A stretch of DNA of 64,000 nucleotides from Rhipidocladum racemiflorum (Eukaryota > Streptophyta > Magnoliopsida > Poales > Poaceae). The position numbers were made by a program, and so were the translations under genes. The stretch spans positions 8,060,001-8,124,000 of the forward strand of contig CM070581.1 of assembly GCA_036346355.1 (NCBI GenBank), read 5' to 3'. The notes under the pieces are model-generated. The model did not search any database, had not been told where the DNA came from, and was given only the letters and a program-made list of their open reading frames with translations. This document shows, piece by piece, positions 10,770-22,445 of the stretch; position 1 is the stretch's first letter; every line of letters starts with the position of its first letter.

Positions 10770-11470
10770 GTTGATTCGCTGGGGGGCGGGTCTGGCGGTA
10801 GACAGCGACGTTGTCGACGTACGGGCGGCTCGCGACCGAGCTCGAGTGGGTCGGCGCAATAATTTCGCGGGAGAAAAGGGGGAAAGGTAAAGATCGTGGG
10901 GGGCCCGTACGCGCAGGCCACTAGCCAGCCGGCCGGCCGGCCGGCCAGTCCAAGGCCACCTTCTTTTGTTAGATTCCAGCAGCGCCCCGTCCTAAGATTC
11001 GCTTCCCCACTCCGCCCGTCCGCACTCCACGCCTCACACGGTTACGCCCCGTCCGCCCCTCTCCGCGGCGCGCTCGCGCAGCCGCGCGCCCACGCGATAA
11101 CGACCCCCACGGCGGGCGCGCGGCCTGATTCCTCGCTCGCCGCTCGCGCTAGCTGGCCGTGTTTTTTTTTCCCCCTCTCAGCTCTGCGGACGATCATCTC
11201 GTAGGAAAAAAGGCGTACGTACTCACGTGTACCAAGGCCTCTCGATCGCCGGCCGGTGCCTGCGACTCGGCGCTTGCAACCAGCTAGTGTGCGTGGCTAT
11301 CGATCTATGCATGAATATTGCACGCCACGCATGAGATATCACCGTCTCATGCTGTCATGCACCGATATGAGTTGCCGTTGCGGTCGTTGCCATTTGATCT
11401 GTATATTCACCGCAAGTTGCGTACTTGCGTGCTATAGTTGTCCGGCCGTGACTTATTCGTTGAACTGATT
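10770..11470. other. GC-rich, CpG-dense island
   Basis: This is the only strongly GC-rich stretch outside the SHR coding region. It includes a GGCC tandem at about 10928-10947 and many CpGs. An open frame at 10896-11204 (102 residues, Pro/Ala/Arg-rich) matches nothing known and is likely a by-product of composition. It could be the promoter or first exon of an unseen gene, but no protein motif supports that. Confidence 0.4.
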
Positions 11471-11520
11471 GAATAGAAAATTAATTAGCTACGGCCAAAG
11501 TGAAAGGCGGGGAGATGGGA

Positions 11521-11717
11521 ATTCTTTCCGTGCACACCTGATATTAATTGATGCCACGTGGATAATCTTACAAGACGCTTATTCTTTAGGTGAAAATAAA
11601 TACGTGACGCTTATTTCGATGTAAATTTGGTTGCTTAATTCAGACTTAATGTCGTGGCGTCGAATTGCAAGATTGTCCACGTGGCATCAATCAGCATCAG
11701 TTATGCACGGGAAAAAG
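11521..11717. mobile_element. foldback (MITE-like) inverted repeat
   Basis: The left arm at about 11521-11574 and right arm at about 11664-11717 are inverted copies, identical over ATTGATGCCACGTGGA(T/C)AATCTT and mostly matching outward to TTTTCCCGTGCA. An interior of roughly 90 bp separates them. Each arm carries CCACGTGG, a G-box/ABRE core. It lies about 1.6 kb downstream of the SHR stop codon. No target duplication was resolved. Confidence 0.75.
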
Positions 11718-11724
11718 TTTGCAT

Positions 11725-13337
11725 ACTAGCTTCACGAAATTTATTTTCGAGGAGATGTGTACATGTCAAGGTTGAAATGTGACAATGGGACAGCTTTTGT
11801 TTCCGCAACAAGACGACAAGGGAAGTGCGCAAACCGTGATTTTTTTTTTTTGTAGAAATGGCTCTGAGCTCATGATATCACTTCATCACCTAACCCTCAA
11901 AGAGATCGGCATTCCTCATGCTTCTATTTTTTATCCTATTCTTCGACCTATTTATGTTTTGATAATGCCATAGATTGTTGTCACTGCCCACTTTGTTGCA
12001 AACTCGTAACAACTCTTGATCTTGTCTTGTACTGAGAATCAAACTTAAGCTAAATTAACAGATTAAGTGACGCGAAGAAACTAACCTGTCAACGACAGGC
12101 CGGTCATTCTTTCCAAACGATTTCAATGGTCTTGTAGATTGCAAATTTGCAATAGATACAACAAAATTGATCCGGCTTCTTGGACCAAAGATATGGACAA
12201 CAAATTATTACCTGCTGTGTGTATATTTTAGTAGATACTCTAAAAAGACAAATGAACCCTTAGATTTTTTTAGATAATAGAAGATTATATCTTCCAGTCT
12301 CTATATCCAGAGATGCACATAGCCATAAATTATTTCAACGTTACAACAATGGACCCTTAGATTATTGTCTGCCAAACCAACATAAGGCCATTTGTCACTT
12401 TCAACCTCAAATTAAAACCCGTCCTTTTGCTCCGAAACTTAAGATGGCATAAGTCATAGTTGGGCCTGTTTGGATGAGGGATATCTAGCTAGAAATCAAT
12501 TTATACTACTCGTATTTTAGTAGCAATCCGATACCTCAAAGATCATGTAAATATTGACCTAATCATATATACTCTTGTGGATCAGGTAAAGTAAATTACA
12601 TAATCTCCTTTGACCAAACTATATTGAGGCTGTCCAATATGCTTTTCTTTCATGTTGCTAACGCGAAAAGGGAAAATACGTACAATGACAAAAAAGAGAG
12701 AGCTCTACTTAACAATCTTTCATAGAAAGAAACATAAAGTAGTGGCTTATGTGGTGTAGCAAGCTTTAGTGCATTGATGATTTGATGGCTTGAAGTAGTA
12801 GGCCGTGCAAGTGTCTGTCCTAAACTTCCTCACATCAAGAAGACAAGAAATAACATCTCAACAACCATGCAAAGCTAGCATCGATGCAAGAAGCTAGCTC
12901 TAGCTTGGAGATGCCGGCCGTATGACATAACCATGCACGTAAATTTCTCCAAAAGGAAGAAAAATGGTTAACCTTACAAGAAGAAACACAGACGAAAGGG
13001 GGGGAAAAAAGGGAAAACAAGCAAATCAAAATCATCACGCCAAGAACTTGCGACGAACGATGATTAAAAATCGATGCAAGTCTAAAAGCTAAAACTATGA
13101 TCACCTCCTCCTCCTCGATCACCTCGCTGCAACCAACGTCCTGTAGCTTCCTACGCTTACGCTGTTTCAAAACCCTACATTGTTTGTGAGAGGCTGAGAG
13201 CCATTGATTTCAAGACACACAAGAGCCAGCCATACGCACGTACGTGCGCGCGACGTCCCAATGCATGGATGCATCCATTCTCCTGCTGTTCCACTCACCG
13301 AGGTTGCATTTGGATTGGTGGGTTCGACCTCGATCGA
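11725..13337. other. SHR 3' flank, no other gene recognised
   Basis: Probably contains the SHR 3' UTR near 13200-13337, although no clear minus-strand AATAAA was seen. GGGCCTGTTTGGATGAGG at 12464 looks like a MITE end without a visible partner. A 111-codon minus-strand frame at 12835-13170 has no recognisable features. Confidence 0.4.
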
Positions 13338-15092
13338 TCATGGCCTCCACGCACTTGCCCACACGAGAGGCTGCTCCTTCCACGCAAGAAACAAGCCTGC
13401 TCCCGCCGCCGAGTCGTCCGAGCCGGCCTCGCGCATCGACCATCCCTCCCGGTACCGGCGGAGCAGTGACCGCACGTCGTCGGCTACGTCCTCGCTGAAT
13501 GCCACCGGAGAGAACCCGGCCGACCGCATGCGCCGCGCCCATGCCGCCGCCGTCTCCCGCCGCTCCATGGACTCGGACGCCGGGCACGAGACCAGGTCGA
13601 CAATGGCACGCCCTGCTCCTCTCTCCAATGCCAGCCTCTCGTTGCTACTTTTCGGGAAGCTCTCCTCTAGCGAATCCATGTAAGCCGAGAAGAACCGTAA
13701 GCCCTCGCCGAACACCTTCAAGAATGCTGCCCCCGTGTCGCCGCCTTCGTAGAATGCGTCGGGGTCAGACGCCACCAGGTCGGCCTCCTCCTCGACGACG
13801 GTGACGACCCGGGGGTCGAGCCGGCGTAGGGACGCGGCGAACGCGTCGCGCCGGCGGGCACCGCCAGGCACCACGCCGCGCAATGAGTTGACGCAGTTGA
13901 CGGCGAGACCAGTGGCGGCGCCTCCCTCGCGCAGGTCGAGCGCGTCGAGGTCGAGCTTCGCGAGGTCCCCTGCGTGGTGCACGGCGCGGAAGCGGAAGGG
14001 CACGCCCATCAGCCGAGCGAACTTCTCCATGCGCTGCCCGATCTCCCGCATCACGCGCTGCACGGCCGCAGTCGGCGCGGACGGCGCGGCTGACACCACG
14101 GTGGTGATCGACAGGTGCGGTGTGTCGTCGGCGGACCGAGTGGCCAGCGCCTCGAGCAGCGTCGGCCACTGCGTGCAGAACGTGTTGCTCAGGTCGAGGA
14201 TGTGAAACCTCTGCGGCTCCGAAGACGCCGCCGCGGCCTCCAAGAAGGACTCCAAGATGGCCCCACTGGCGGCCACGTGCCCGAAGGACGACCAGGGGCT
14301 GAGCTCCTGGAACCTCAGCGCCGTGCGCCGCGTCGAGTCGAACGACGTGTTCCGGTCGGACGCCGCCGCGAGCGTGCGCAGCGTCCGCGGCCCGGACTCC
14401 GTGAGCCGCGCGAAGAGCCCCTGCAAGAAGTAGGACGCCAGCTTCTGTTCCATGTCGCCGTACGGCGACGCCAGCTCGTTGAGCATCCACATCAGCTGCT
14501 GCACGCGCTGGCTGTCGCGCGCCGCCACCGCGCGAGCGCACTCCAGCAGCAACTGGCTGGCCCACCTGCCCCCGCCCCCGCCCCCAACCGCCGCCGACGA
14601 CGCTGTCGCCCCGCCGGACGACGATGCCGGGGACGAGAAGTCGAGGTTGAGGTCCGGCGGGAACGACAGGTCCGCCGCCTCGAACAGCTCGTGCCCTGCC
14701 CCCGCCGCCGTGGAGGACGTGGACAACGGGGGCGTCGGCGTGTGCGTGGACGACGTTGGCGGCTGCACCGGCGCGCCGTGCGAGTGGAAGTGCCTCGACG
14801 ACGACGACGATGAGAAGTCTTCATCCATGTAGAGGTGGTTGTGGGCGTTGCCGCATTCTTCTTGGTACGGCTCCAGGTAGTACGGCTGCTGCTGGTGCTG
14901 GCTATAGTAATACTGCCCGACGCCACCGGCGCTGCTGTTGCTGTGGTAGTAGTAGTTGTAGGAGGCGTTGGTCTGGTGGGATGACGATCTTGAGCTGCTC
15001 GAGGTGGTGCTCCTGGAGTTGTAGGAAGCCGACTGCTGCTGCTGCTGCTGCTCGGAGGCTTGGAGGCTAACCAACCTAAACAACGTATCCAT
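13338..15092 (-). CDS. SHR: SHORT-ROOT-type GRAS transcription factor
   Basis: A single uninterrupted 584-residue frame with no intron runs from an ATG at 15092 to a TGA at 13338. It opens with MDTLFRLVSL, the conserved SHR start. A low-complexity N-terminus follows, rich in Gln, Ser, Tyr and His, with a CTG-encoded polyGln at residues 15-20 and the MDEDFSSSSSSR block near 89-100. The GRAS domain spans about 176-584. It shows a leucine-rich LLLECARAVA start, a VHIID-type core FHILDLSNTFCTQWP at 296-310, a second Leu-rich region near 343-375, a PFYRE-type segment with AVNCVNSLRG near 397-406, and a C-terminal SAW motif ending VWASAWRP. In other plants SHR acts in the nucleus with SCARECROW, moves from stele to the neighbouring layer, and specifies endodermis/cortex. 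In grasses it also affects cortex layer number and bundle sheath. Length and motifs match grass SHR proteins closely, and nothing looks broken. SHR is duplicated in grasses, so the exact paralogue is uncertain. Confidence 0.96.
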   Translation of the reverse strand: MDTLFRLVSLQASEQQQQQQSASYNSRSTTSSSSRSSSHQTNASYNYYYHSNSSAGGVGQYYYSQHQQQPYYLEPYQEECGNAHNHLYMDEDFSSSSSSRHFHSHGAPVQPPTSSTHTPTPPLSTSSTAAGAGHELFEAADLSFPPDLNLDFSSPASSSGGATASSAAVGGGGGGRWASQLLLECARAVAARDSQRVQQLMWMLNELASPYGDMEQKLASYFLQGLFARLTESGPRTLRTLAAASDRNTSFDSTRRTALRFQELSPWSSFGHVAASGAILESFLEAAAASSEPQRFHILDLSNTFCTQWPTLLEALATRSADDTPHLSITTVVSAAPSAPTAAVQRVMREIGQRMEKFARLMGVPFRFRAVHHAGDLAKLDLDALDLREGGAATGLAVNCVNSLRGVVPGGARRRDAFAASLRRLDPRVVTVVEEEADLVASDPDAFYEGGDTGAAFLKVFGEGLRFFSAYMDSLEESFPKSSNERLALERGAGRAIVDLVSCPASESMERRETAAAWARRMRSAGFSPVAFSEDVADDVRSLLRRYREGWSMREAGSDDSAAGAGLFLAWKEQPLVWASAWRP

Positions 15093-15335
15093 GTAAGCTA
15101 CGGCGAAGAGGCAACATAAGGAGCTGCCCTACTGCTACCACAAGCCTCCGTGCCCGTCGTTGTTACAAGGGTTAGAGCAAGGTGGTAACAAGGGATTTTA
15201 ATGGCGAGCTGAGCAGTGCGTTGCGAAGGAGCTATCTAGCTATCTATCTAGTATCTACGAGGCCAGCCTATGTAAACTGCGAGTAATCTAAGCGTGTACT
15301 CTTTTGAGTGGGAAGGAAAAGCTCTCTGCGTGATG

Positions 15336-15341
<6 letters not shown>

Positions 15342-15392
<51 letters not shown>
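15342..15392. repeat. (CT)n microsatellite, (GA)n on SHR sense strand
   Basis: About 51 bp of perfect CT dinucleotide lies 250-300 bp upstream of the SHR ATG. On the SHR strand it reads (GA)n, placing it in the proximal promoter or 5' UTR. GA tracts are known binding sites for plant BBR/BPC (GAGA-binding) proteins, so a regulatory role is possible but only inferred. Confidence 0.95.
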
Positions 15393-15394
<2 letters not shown>

Positions 15395-15507
15395 CCAGTT
15401 GCACTTCTCTTTCGGTGAGATCGATAATATTTGCCGTGCTTTTGGCCGGATCGATGAGGAGGGAGGAGCAAGGGAAGGGATGAGATGATGCTTCCTTCTT
15501 ATTGGAG

Positions 15508-15522
15508 AGCTTCTTTAAATCT
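15508..15522 (-). promoter_or_regulatory. possible SHR TATA-like element
   Basis: On the minus strand the segment reads GATTTAAAG, a weak TATA-like sequence roughly 420 bp upstream of the ATG. If used, it would put the (GA)n tract inside the 5' UTR. No stronger TATA box was noticed between 15393 and 15840. The call rests on sequence resemblance only. Confidence 0.22.
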
Positions 15523-15849
15523 TCTGGGGCTGCAGGCAGGCAGCGGTGTGCGTGGTTCAGTGGGTGCCTTTTGCTTGCCTTTGCTTTCTCCATCTCGATC
15601 TTATTGCCGAGCATGCCTTGCTTTTAGGTTTTTTGTTGGCGTTGGCTAACGAACTCAAGACTGTTACGTTTGAGAGTGCAGGGATTGCCCAACCATTACT
15701 CTGCTAGTAGTGTTACGTTCTCTACTTTTTATTGATGAGAGAAGAGATACATATATGCTTCCTGTACCACAAACCATACGTATGGTTAATGGACGGGGCT
15801 TGCGATTAATTAACCTGATGCTAAACCAGCTGGTTATGTGCTTGTATAA

Positions 15850-16345
15850 TTAGGGGGGACGTTCGGATTTTTTCGGTTTTTAGAAACTAGCAATCAAGTT
15901 TCTCGGATCAAAATGAAAAATCAAACCGAATTAATCGAAATATTTCAATTCGGTTAATTCGATTAACCAAAATATAAATAAACACTATGTACATTAGATT
16001 TTTATTCTTCTTATGTCGCAACATAGAGTGGAGATAAACCCACACAATATTCATATGTCATTACAGTATAAGCAAGTAGAATATATGAATATACCATACA
16101 TATGCAATGTTAGAATATGAAAATTGTTTGGTAGCTTTAGGAAGAACATTATAAAAGTGATATTGTAAATGGGCTATTCGGTTATTTTGGTTTTTGAAAT
16201 AAAAAAACCGAACGGAATACCAAAAATTGAATTATATCAAAATAAAAGCTAAACTGAAAACCATAAACTGAAAAAAAAAACTAAATAATTGGTTAGTTCA
16301 TTTCGGTTCGATAATTCAGTTTCGGTATAAAAATGCCCACCCCTT
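15850..16345. mobile_element. hAT-like MITE
   Basis: It starts TAGGGGGGACGTTCGG and ends ATGCCCACCCCTT, imperfect inverted repeats of the TAGGGGTGGGCA family common in grasses. Internal phrases are also inverted (TTCGGTTTTT versus AAAAACCGAA). Flanking 8-mers match poorly, so the element is old. Confidence 0.5.
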
Positions 16346-16555
16346 GTTGAAGTAGTCTCGTTTTTTAGGTTCAGCTAGGTAGCCTGTTATGTATATGTAT
16401 AGTCTTCATAATCAGGTACCAACTGAATAAAAATTGTAGTTATCGTCTCGCTTAGCTTAATCTTAAGATATTCACAGTTTAAGATTTGTCCGAAACAAAG
16501 AAAATTTCACAAAGAGTATTGCACAAACATTTTAAATTTTGGGAATTGCTAAATG

Positions 16556-17185
16556 GCACTCAAGTGTTTTTTTGAGAGCACTAATTTTTTTTATCTATTA
16601 GATATTGGTGTTTTTTGGTTTGTGAGCACTTAATTTTTTTTTTGTCTATTAGATATTATTTTGTTATCTATGTTGTCCTTTATCATTTTGACTTTGTTAA
16701 TATTTTACTTTGTGATCCACGATTTTGTTTGTTGTGCTCCTTATAGTTTGTTTTGTATCTCTCTCTCTCTTTTACAAATTGTCACATTATTTTTTACATA
16801 ATTTAATTTGTGTAAAACTAGTATATAATTGATGTTAAAAAAGGCCTTGTAGAAAAGATCAATATTTTTTTTACAAATCATCACATCATTTACATAACGT
16901 AATTTGTGTAAAACTAGTATATAATTGATGTAAAAAGGTCATGTAAAAAATAATAGTGTTCTTCATTTAATACAAAAAAAATTGAGTACTCCTTGATAAA
17001 ATAGTACTTAAATGGGAGGAGAGGTGACAAATTGATTTCATCCATTGGATCTAGATCTGATGGCACAAAATTTAAGTACTATTTAGCAAGACAATACTCA
17101 GATTCTCCCAGGAATTTCTAAATGTTACTCTAGTGTTTTCTTTATTTGTAAGCACTCAATTTTTTTTGTCTATTAGATATTGCTG
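16556..17185. repeat. AT-rich direct repeats
   Basis: A phrase with GTCTATTAGATATT recurs near 16590, 16640 and 17165, each following a GAGCAC(T)-poly(T) stretch. A second unit of about 100 bp (TTTACAAAT...AAACTAGTATATAATTGATGT) occurs in tandem at about 16771 and 16869. No gene is present. Confidence 0.7.
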
Positions 17186-17191
17186 TTTTTT

Positions 17192-17545
17192 TGTAACATC
17201 CCAAAATTTTGCACCAAATTGAAATAAGAAGTTTTCAAATTATTTTATGAGTTTATTATGAATTTCTAGAAATTTTTATTTAAATAAAATACTTTCGAAT
17301 AACCTAGATTTTTTATTTTTGAATCTTTAAAATTTAAATTAGAAAAATTTTGAAAACTTTTTTGTCCAAGTTCTAAATAATCTGAAATGCCTCAAATTAA
17401 AATTTTAATTAAAATCTAGATATAAGCGAAAATTGAAAGTGCTTAGCCCGAGAGGGCCGTTTTCATTGTGGGAAGGCTTACTCTGGCAAATACACTTTCT
17501 TTACCTAGCGCACCTCTCTCTTTCTCTCTCTCTGGTCGACCGGGC
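17192..17545 (+). repeat. 5' fragment of a Gypsy LTR
   Basis: It starts TGTAACATCCC, a chromovirus LTR 5' end, and is cut off by another LTR start at 17546. Confidence 0.55.
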
Positions 17546-20500
17546 TGTAACATCTCAAAATTTAATAAAAAAGAGAAATAAAATTTTTAAATATAAATTT
17601 ATTTTATTCTTGAATTTCTTGAATTTTATGGTCTTTATGGTGATTTCTTTGTTGGAAAGTAATTAACATTTAATTAGTAAAAAGATGTAAAGTGAAAAGT
17701 TGAAAAGTAAAAATGTGGGAACAAATCTGCAAAAATATTATAAAATTCATGGATCCCTATGGAAACATGATTTGGCTATCAAAAATCAAAGTGAAATCAT
17801 TTAACTAATGAAATAATTATTTCTATTAATTTGTTGTGATCCTGAACAGTGCAAAGAAGTAATTTTATATATTTTTACTGAACTTTCATGTAGCCCAAAT
17901 TTTTACCACATGATATTTATACTACTTTTCACTTTTGGTAAAATTGGTAAAAATTAATAATAAAATTTAATGCTCTTTTCAATTTATCTATTTCGAATCT
18001 GAAATTCTGCAAAATTGAGTAAAAGATTTATTAGAAAATAAATACTTAATTTTGAAAATTGAAATATTCTAACATCATTCCAAACCTTGTGTAAAAGTTT
18101 AAAAAAGTTAATAAGTTAGTTTAACTCCTCAATTAAATTATTTTTAGTAGTTAAAAGTATGTATAGTGCTCTAAGTTAGATTTTTTAATAATTAATCTGT
18201 TAGGATCTTTAATCTCAACTTTTTACAGAACGTAGAAAACTTACCCAGGATATTTAGTAAAAAATTTCAAAAATTCTTTATGTGATTTGACCTCTAAATT
18301 AAATACCTCAACTAGCTACCAAAAGCAATTCCATTTGCTTTAGCCTTCCTTTACTCACAGACACGTGAGACCCACTTCATTAATTGTCTCCACTGACTGG
18401 CCCAAGACATACACCAACTGCCAGGTGGCCCCAAATCTTTTGCCGGTCCCACATGCCATCCTCTCTCCCTCTCTTTTCCATGCAGGCTGTCGGGACCCGA
18501 ATTTGCAAATCCGGACCCTCTGTGTATTCAGCACTAGTCTAGGAACGCGCTAGTGCATACAGTCTCAACATTGGTAAATATCACAATCATACTCAACGAA
18601 ATAATAAGGTACCTTAACTAGTTAACCAAATTGGTTGCTCGACCTTATGGTCAAGTTACAAATATATGACATGCAGGGCGAAAATTCAATATGAGAGAAA
18701 TAACTGCAGCGGAAAATAAGATAACTTCGTGGCGCCATCCAGTATACCACAGGCAACTGACTGGGCTCGCTCCCTAGTTAGACGGTTCCTCTTGGAGCTC
18801 CTCCTCCAAAGCTGGTGTAGGCTCTCCTTCAACTGGTGTTGTATTGTGGCAAGGGTGAGTACTTGGTACTCAGCAAGTCATGCACAGAATGCAACTAATA
18901 CGCTACATGCATGGCTTAATACAAAGGAATAGCTCATGGTTCATTTGCAGTAACAGCGTTTAACAAATAACATAAGTAGATTCGAAAGCGATAGAAACAG
19001 TGTAATAACAATAACTTTTCCAGGAGTTAAATAAACATCTTTTCCAATCCTAATCCACATTTCCATCAACAACAATATTAAACCAAACCCAACCTTTTAA
19101 GTCCAAGTTATTTTCAAGAGAATATAACCCTTGACTGTAATTCCCGAGTGATGTCCAATACCGCGGACACGGCTATCCGAATAGATTTTACACTCTGCAG
19201 AGGTTATGCACTTTACCCACAAGATACAACCAAACACCACAAAGGCGAGTGTCCATAACAAAGTCTTTCGGAAACTTCTAACAGCACAAGTGGGCCTCCC
19301 CGGTTATTGAGCACTAACCCTTCCCTTAGCAAAGGCGAAGTCTAGGCTATTTAACCGTTAGATGGGTACCTGGCCGTAGCCCCGGTACGCTCCCCCGTAC
19401 AACTACACAAAAGGTGTAGTTGACATCCTGAGGTCCCACAGGTACATTATTAGCAACTTAATCAACTAGGTCCGTCCCATTACAGACATGTGGTTGCACG
19501 TTCGACTCAGTTCAAAGGCTTGCAAGGTTAAGTCCTTAGGGTGACCAGGGCAAGACTACCCGAAGAACCAAATCAACGCTCCCGGTGCCACAACTGGCCC
19601 ACCCGATCATTCTTGCCACATGCCCCGGTCAAAATCTATTTATCAAACCCCCAGTTGATTACCATGCACCACGTGACATCGACAATCATAACACATGATA
19701 CTTCTTTCAAAACAGGTGCAGTATCTCATTAAGTCAAAATTAGCATTTGATTGTCCAAATCATTTCACGTGGCAAGGCTAAGCATACTACATCGGTCTAA
19801 CTACCCATGTTGGCAATTTAATAATGTCCAACTAATAACTCACAACTAGGGTGACAAGGGGTCATGGCACATATTTAATTAACCAAGGTGTCATACAGCA
19901 ATTTGGCATTTATCTAATTTCCCATAATTAAATAAAGCATTTTCTAATTAAACTAGCATGCAATAATTTAAACCAAAATAATTTGAAAATGGGATCAACA
20001 TGGTCAAAGCACAACTTGCCTTCAAAGAGTACTTGTTCTTGGTCTTGAGCTGGCTCCTGGGTCAACACTTCACCTTCGAAGCCTTACGACACTTCAACGT
20101 ATACTCGTAAAGCGTGTAAATAGCAATAAATAAATAAACAGTAGACAAAAAGTGTCCAAACATCCAAACAAAGTTCATAAACAGAGAGAGAATAATTTTA
20201 TGAATTTTGAGAAACTGGAATATTCAAATTCGGAGTTTAAATGCAAAAGTTATAACCGTTTAAAGTTTAAAGAAAACATTAATTAAATATAAATAGAGAA
20301 ATATTCATAATAAAAAATTAATTAAAATTCATATTTGAGTAGGTCTCATTTTTATGAAAATTTAGAAATTTGAATCACTCAAATCGGAGTTGAAACGCAA
20401 AAGTTATAAGCGTTTGAAGTTTGAAACCAATTTTGAAATCAATATTTCGAATTAATAAATCATTTTCTTTTTCAGAAATTCATTTATTGCGTCAGCATGA

Positions 20501-20598
20501 CACGTGGACCAATCGGGAGCCGCCACGTCGCCTCAGGTCCATGGACCCGGCGCACGGCGCGGCTCGGTCCACCGTGGACTCGGCCCACGGCGTATGTG

Positions 20599-22012
20599 TG
20601 AAAGGACCAACGATGTCGCCTAGAGGGGGGGTGAATAGGCAGATTTAAAAAATCGCAGTGGAAATAAACTGGCCGAACTGGTCAATCCGGAGTCTCCGGG
20701 CATTTGGTCCGGAGTCTCTGGCTTGTCCGGAGTGTCCGGTATTCTATCCGGATACTCCGGGTTAGCTGGTTCGGGAGCGCGACTAAGACTACTCTAGCAA
20801 GCACAATAAATTACTAGAAATAGATAGCAAGAGCAACCTAGAACAAATGCTAGTAAGGATTTGAATTAAAGCTAAGCAAAGAGCTAGATCTAGCTTTACA
20901 AAGGCAAATCCAAACAAGCAAGACTAGGAAGTAAAAGTGAAAGCGAGGGAAACAATTTTTCACCGAAGGTCGGATTCTTGAAGGGAATCCTACGTCTCCG
21001 TTGAGGTGGCTCGGTCACACTTAAGCCGGGGTCTCTTTCAACCCGCTTTCCTCCCGGTGTTGCACAAATGCACTCGCCGGCTTCACTTCTTGTCCCTTCC
21101 CTTTCGGAGGCGAGACACGCCTTCACAAACGACCGGGGCTCACCACACGCGTTGGTAGCTCCCGGTGACTCCTAGCCGTCTAGGAGACCTTCAACCTCCA
21201 AGAGTAATAGCACCACGAAGAATCGCTTGGAGGATAAACTAGTGCTCAACAACTAGAAATGAATGCACCTAGCACTTTGCTTCTTCCTCTCCTCACCAAA
21301 AGAGATCAACAATCAAATCTTAGGTGGGAGGAAGAGATGGCTCTATTGAATGCTTTGAGAGTGTTAGAAATGGCTTGAAGGCAGCAATGAATGAGCTCAA
21401 TGAATGTCCTAGCCGTTGGGAGAGAGTGGAGGCCTTAAATAGTCATTTCAAAAACTAGCCGTTACTCTCGTTTTTGTACAGGCCGGAGTGTCCGGACAAA
21501 CAACCCGGAGACTCCGGGTTATCCGGAGACTCCGGACAAAATGTCCGGATACTCCGAACTCCCTGGAACCCAAAGTGACCGAGGGGTCCAACCCGGAGAC
21601 TCCGGACATATTGTCCGGATACTCCGGATTTAATCCGGATACTCCGGATTGAATGTCCGGAGAGTCCGGGTTGCCCAGCTCGGTTGGAAATGGAAACTTT
21701 TGCAAACTAAATGCATGAGTGCTAAAATTTGAGATGCAAGATTTGTCGTTGAGCACATGCACATCCTAACAGCGATTTCTCGTCGTACCCTCTTAATAGT
21801 ACGGCTATCCTTAAGACACAAATAAAAGGAAATATTACAACTCTTGTCTTGATGCCGTCTTTTCAACTTTTGAGAGGTTGTGGGGGTATCCAGTCCTATT
21901 CCAACTTGATATGATCTCGATATCTGCATTAATCTTAGTTGAAGCATTAGATCACTTTAATTGTGTCATCATTAATCACCAAAATAATTTGAGGGGCCTA
22001 GATGCACTTTCA
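20599..22012 (-). repeat. Copia 3' LTR
   Basis: 1414 bp, beginning TGAAAGGACCAACG and ending GATGCACTTTCA on the plus strand. It contains about 12 CCGGA-NNN-TCCGG-type palindromes in two clusters (20685-20762 and 21483-21672). ORFs within it are artefacts of these repeats. Confidence 0.95.
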
Positions 22013-22029
22013 ATCTCCCCCTTTTTGGT
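22013..22029 (-). other. polypurine tract of the Sirevirus element
   Basis: On the minus strand an AAAAAGGGGGAGAT run directly precedes the 3' LTR, the normal site of plus-strand DNA priming in reverse transcription. Confidence 0.8.
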
Positions 22030-22445
22030 GAATTGATGACAACACAATTAACGGCAAATGAAATAATATGAAATTGACTTTAGCGAATTAGATAAAAGGT
22101 GGAGCTCCCCCTAAATGTGTGCATTAGAAGTATTGAGTGGAATCAAATGCACATATTTAACGAGAGATAACCGAGAGCTCCCCCTCAAACAATGCATCCG
22201 AGAATACAAGCATAAATGACTGAGAGTAACCCAAGCATAAGATGAGCATAAAGTCCTTACATGGATATAACGAGGAATAACAGAGTTCACGACAAACAAA
22301 ATAAGCAACAATAGAAAGCAACACAAGACAAGTCTAACAAGTCCACAGGCGACAGCGAAAGATAAAAGGAACAACTAAACGACAACGCTAAAGGTATCAC
22401 TCCCCCTTTGGCATCAAGACACCAAAAGAGGAGGAACACGAGAAA

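Noticed and set aside
13204..14926. Several long ORFs on both strands over the SHR region (for example 13765-14565 minus, 14115-14813 plus)
   Set aside because: They are out-of-frame shadows of the GC-rich SHR coding sequence: Arg/Ala/Pro-rich, with no domain, and overlapping the conserved GRAS frame.
15268..15614. Arg/Glu- or Ser/Leu-repeat ORFs near SHR
   Set aside because: They are translations of the CT/GA microsatellite. The same applies to frames at 41543-41878 and 54601-55002.
21448..21762. ORFs encoding GVSG/NPEYPD peptide repeats in the Copia LTRs (also 24163-25029, 31556-31870)
   Set aside because: They result from translating the CCGGA-NNN-TCCGG palindromes; the repeats are seen in all frames and both strands.
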